DNA of 6,593 bases from Opitutia bacterium. GTDB lineage: Bacteria; Verrucomicrobiota; Verrucomicrobiia; Opitutales; Opitutaceae. Shown piece after piece: positions 5,653 through 6,593 of the stretch (within the stretch, counting starts at the first letter, position 1; the number at the start of each line of letters is the position of its first letter). A program made the translations under genes and the position numbers. The notes under the pieces were generated by a model. That model ran no database searches and was not told where the DNA came from. It saw only the letters and a list, made by a program, of their open reading frames with translations. The stretch is taken from NCBI GenBank assembly GCA_003157575.1, contig PMKA01000520.1:7018-13610 (forward strand), in the 5' to 3' direction.

Positions 5653-6426
5653 ATGAAAATCAAAAGAATGCTCGGTTCCGCGTCCATCGCCCTTGCGATG
5701 ATCGCCGCAACCCATGCGCAGAGTACGATCACTGTCAGCACCGATGACCTGATACTTGGGTTCAAGGAAACAGGAGCCACCAATAATCTCGAAGTCGACC
5801 TCGGCAGCGTGACCAACTTCCTGTCCGGCGGAACCTATGCCACCGGAACGGAAACGACGCTCAGCCAGCTAAGCGCGACCGATCTGACAGCCCAGTTCGG
5901 TACTTGGGCCGGCACAAACCAGGTCACATTCGCTGTGGCCGGAGCTGACGGCACCAATAACACGATCTGGGCTACGGACAAGAGCACGACGGCTCTGAAG
6001 CAAGGAACAAGCCAGGGCACCGCAACGAACGCGATCCTCACCGTATATTCGGGCTTGAACAACGCGACATCGACCGCCAACAGCGCCACAGCCGCCGCAA
6101 TCACGGCGACGGGTGCCCAGAGCTGGAGCAAGATGATCACCACCGCCAACAACTTCAGCTGGAGCAGCCTGAATAATATGGCGACGAACACCACTGCGTT
6201 GACCGGCACTGACGGTTCGACGTCGGTATCCCTGTATCTCTATCAGCTGACTGAGGGGAGCACTAGCGCCGGGACGCTGCTCGGCACGTTCAAGCTGTAT
6301 GACAATGGAATACTGTCCTTCACGAGCCTCTCGGCGATTCCCGAGCCCTCGACCTACGCCATGATCCTCGGCGTGGCCGCTCTCGGCTTCGTGATGATCC
6401 GTCGTCGTCAGCAGGTTCTGGCGTAA
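5653..6426 (+). CDS. PEP-CTERM sorted exported protein
   Basis: The 257-residue product has an N-terminal signal peptide (MKIKR, hydrophobic core, THA-QS cleavage at 22/23) and a complete C-terminal PEP-CTERM signal: IPEPSTYAM (229-237), a hydrophobic segment (238-249) and the basic RRR (250-252). Such proteins are cut by an exosortase and released to the surface or extracellular matrix. The mature part lacks cysteine, is rich in Thr, Ser, Asn and Ala, and near its start has DDLILGFK (31-38) and NNLEVDLGSVTNF (44-56), a pattern I associate with a PEP-CTERM family frequent in Verrucomicrobiota. No enzymatic motif is visible; a structural or adhesive role is likely but inferred. It lies 49 bases after the PstS-like gene with no hairpin between, so co-transcription from the Pho-box promoter is likely. 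The leader is A-rich with no clear Shine-Dalgarno. No exosortase gene is in the window. Confidence 0.85.
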   Translation: MKIKRMLGSASIALAMIAATHAQSTITVSTDDLILGFKETGATNNLEVDLGSVTNFLSGGTYATGTETTLSQLSATDLTAQFGTWAGTNQVTFAVAGADGTNNTIWATDKSTTALKQGTSQGTATNAILTVYSGLNNATSTANSATAAAITATGAQSWSKMITTANNFSWSSLNNMATNTTALTGTDGSTSVSLYLYQLTEGSTSAGTLLGTFKLYDNGILSFTSLSAIPEPSTYAMILGVAALGFVMIRRRQQVLA

Positions 6427-6449
6427 TTTGCTGAAGCCATAGCAATACT

Positions 6450-6469
6450 TTTCGGCCATCGGGCCGAAA
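6450..6469 (+). terminator. First hairpin after the PEP-CTERM gene
   Basis: TTTCGGCC (6450-6457) and GGCCGAAA (6462-6469) form a perfect 8-bp stem with an ATCG loop, 23 bases after the TAA stop. A short TTGTCGATT follows. A weaker TTGCT/AGCAA pair (6428-6432 with 6441-6445) lies just before it. Confidence 0.55.
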
Positions 6470-6483
6470 TTGTCGATTAGGTG

Positions 6484-6513
6484 GGTGGCCGCCCTTTTGA
6501 CGGGGCGGCCACC
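6484..6513. terminator. Strong, probably bidirectional hairpin terminator
   Basis: GGTGGCCGCCC (6484-6494) and GGGCGGCCACC (6503-6513) form a perfect 11-bp stem with an 8-base loop (TTTTGACG). On the plus strand it is followed by ATTCGTTT. On the minus strand it begins six bases after the stop of the possible convergent gene at 6520-6593, so it may serve both directions. Confidence 0.7.
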
Positions 6514-6519
6514 ATTCGT

Positions 6520-6593
6520 TTAGGGCGCGATCGAATCTTCCTCACAGAACGCGGCGGAGAGGACAAGTGCTGGCATGCCGGCAAGCGGCAGCC
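6520..6593 (-). CDS. Possible C-terminal end of a convergent gene (partial)
   Basis: Reading in from the right edge on the minus strand, one frame gives 23 codons ending in EEDSIAP and a TAA at 6520-6522, with mostly G or C in third positions. The stop is six bases before the 11-bp hairpin, as expected for a convergent gene end. The fragment is too short to identify a family. A second minus-strand frame is also open here, and on the plus strand a GTG at 6567 preceded by GGAGAGG could instead start a new gene, so this call is tentative. Confidence 0.35.
   Translation of the reverse strand, partial: LPLAGMPALVLSAAFCEEDSIAP

Noticed and set aside
1..6593. CRISPR arrays, tRNA or rRNA genes, insertion sequences
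   Set aside because: I saw no regularly spaced repeats, no cloverleaf or rRNA-like sequence and no transposase-like frame on either strand.

Overview
The window looks like chromosomal DNA from a GC-rich bacterium, most likely a member of the Verrucomicrobiota (Opitutales-like). The grounds are high GC, start sites mostly without a clear Shine-Dalgarno sequence, a PEP-CTERM (exosortase-sorted) protein of a type common in that phylum, and a PstS-like exported protein next to it. This placement is inferred from style and families, not from a marker gene.

Layout, left to right. Bases 1-300 hold no convincing gene; they contain a REP-like imperfect palindrome (19-50), a nested inverted-repeat cluster (131-195) and a hairpin (267-300) directly after the stop of the next gene. 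On the minus strand, 301-1035 encodes a divergent member of the uracil phosphoribosyltransferase (Upp) family with altered PRPP- and uracil-site residues. A gene-free divergent spacer (1036-1478) carries a strong long hairpin at 1283-1341. Two plus-strand genes follow and overlap by ATGA: an exported protein with a LolA-like C-terminal half (1479-2771) and a membrane-anchored TPR protein (2768-4120). A GC-rich hairpin (4149-4174) closes this operon.

Seven bases after that hairpin lies a textbook-like Pho box (4181-4202, two 11-bp direct repeats). It precedes a two-gene unit: a secreted PstS-like binding protein (4356-5603) and, 49 bp later, a PEP-CTERM protein with a complete tripartite sorting signal (5653-6426). 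Two hairpins (6450-6469 and 6484-6513) end the unit. The second also faces what may be the last 23 codons of a convergent minus-strand gene running off the right edge.

The most interesting reading is a small phosphate-starvation-controlled module that couples a PstS-like soluble binding protein to an exosortase-processed surface or matrix protein. The Pho box, the binding-protein motifs and the sorting signal are seen in the sequence; the joint function is inference. The LolA-like/TPR pair and the degenerate Upp-like protein are independent neighbours with no visible functional link.
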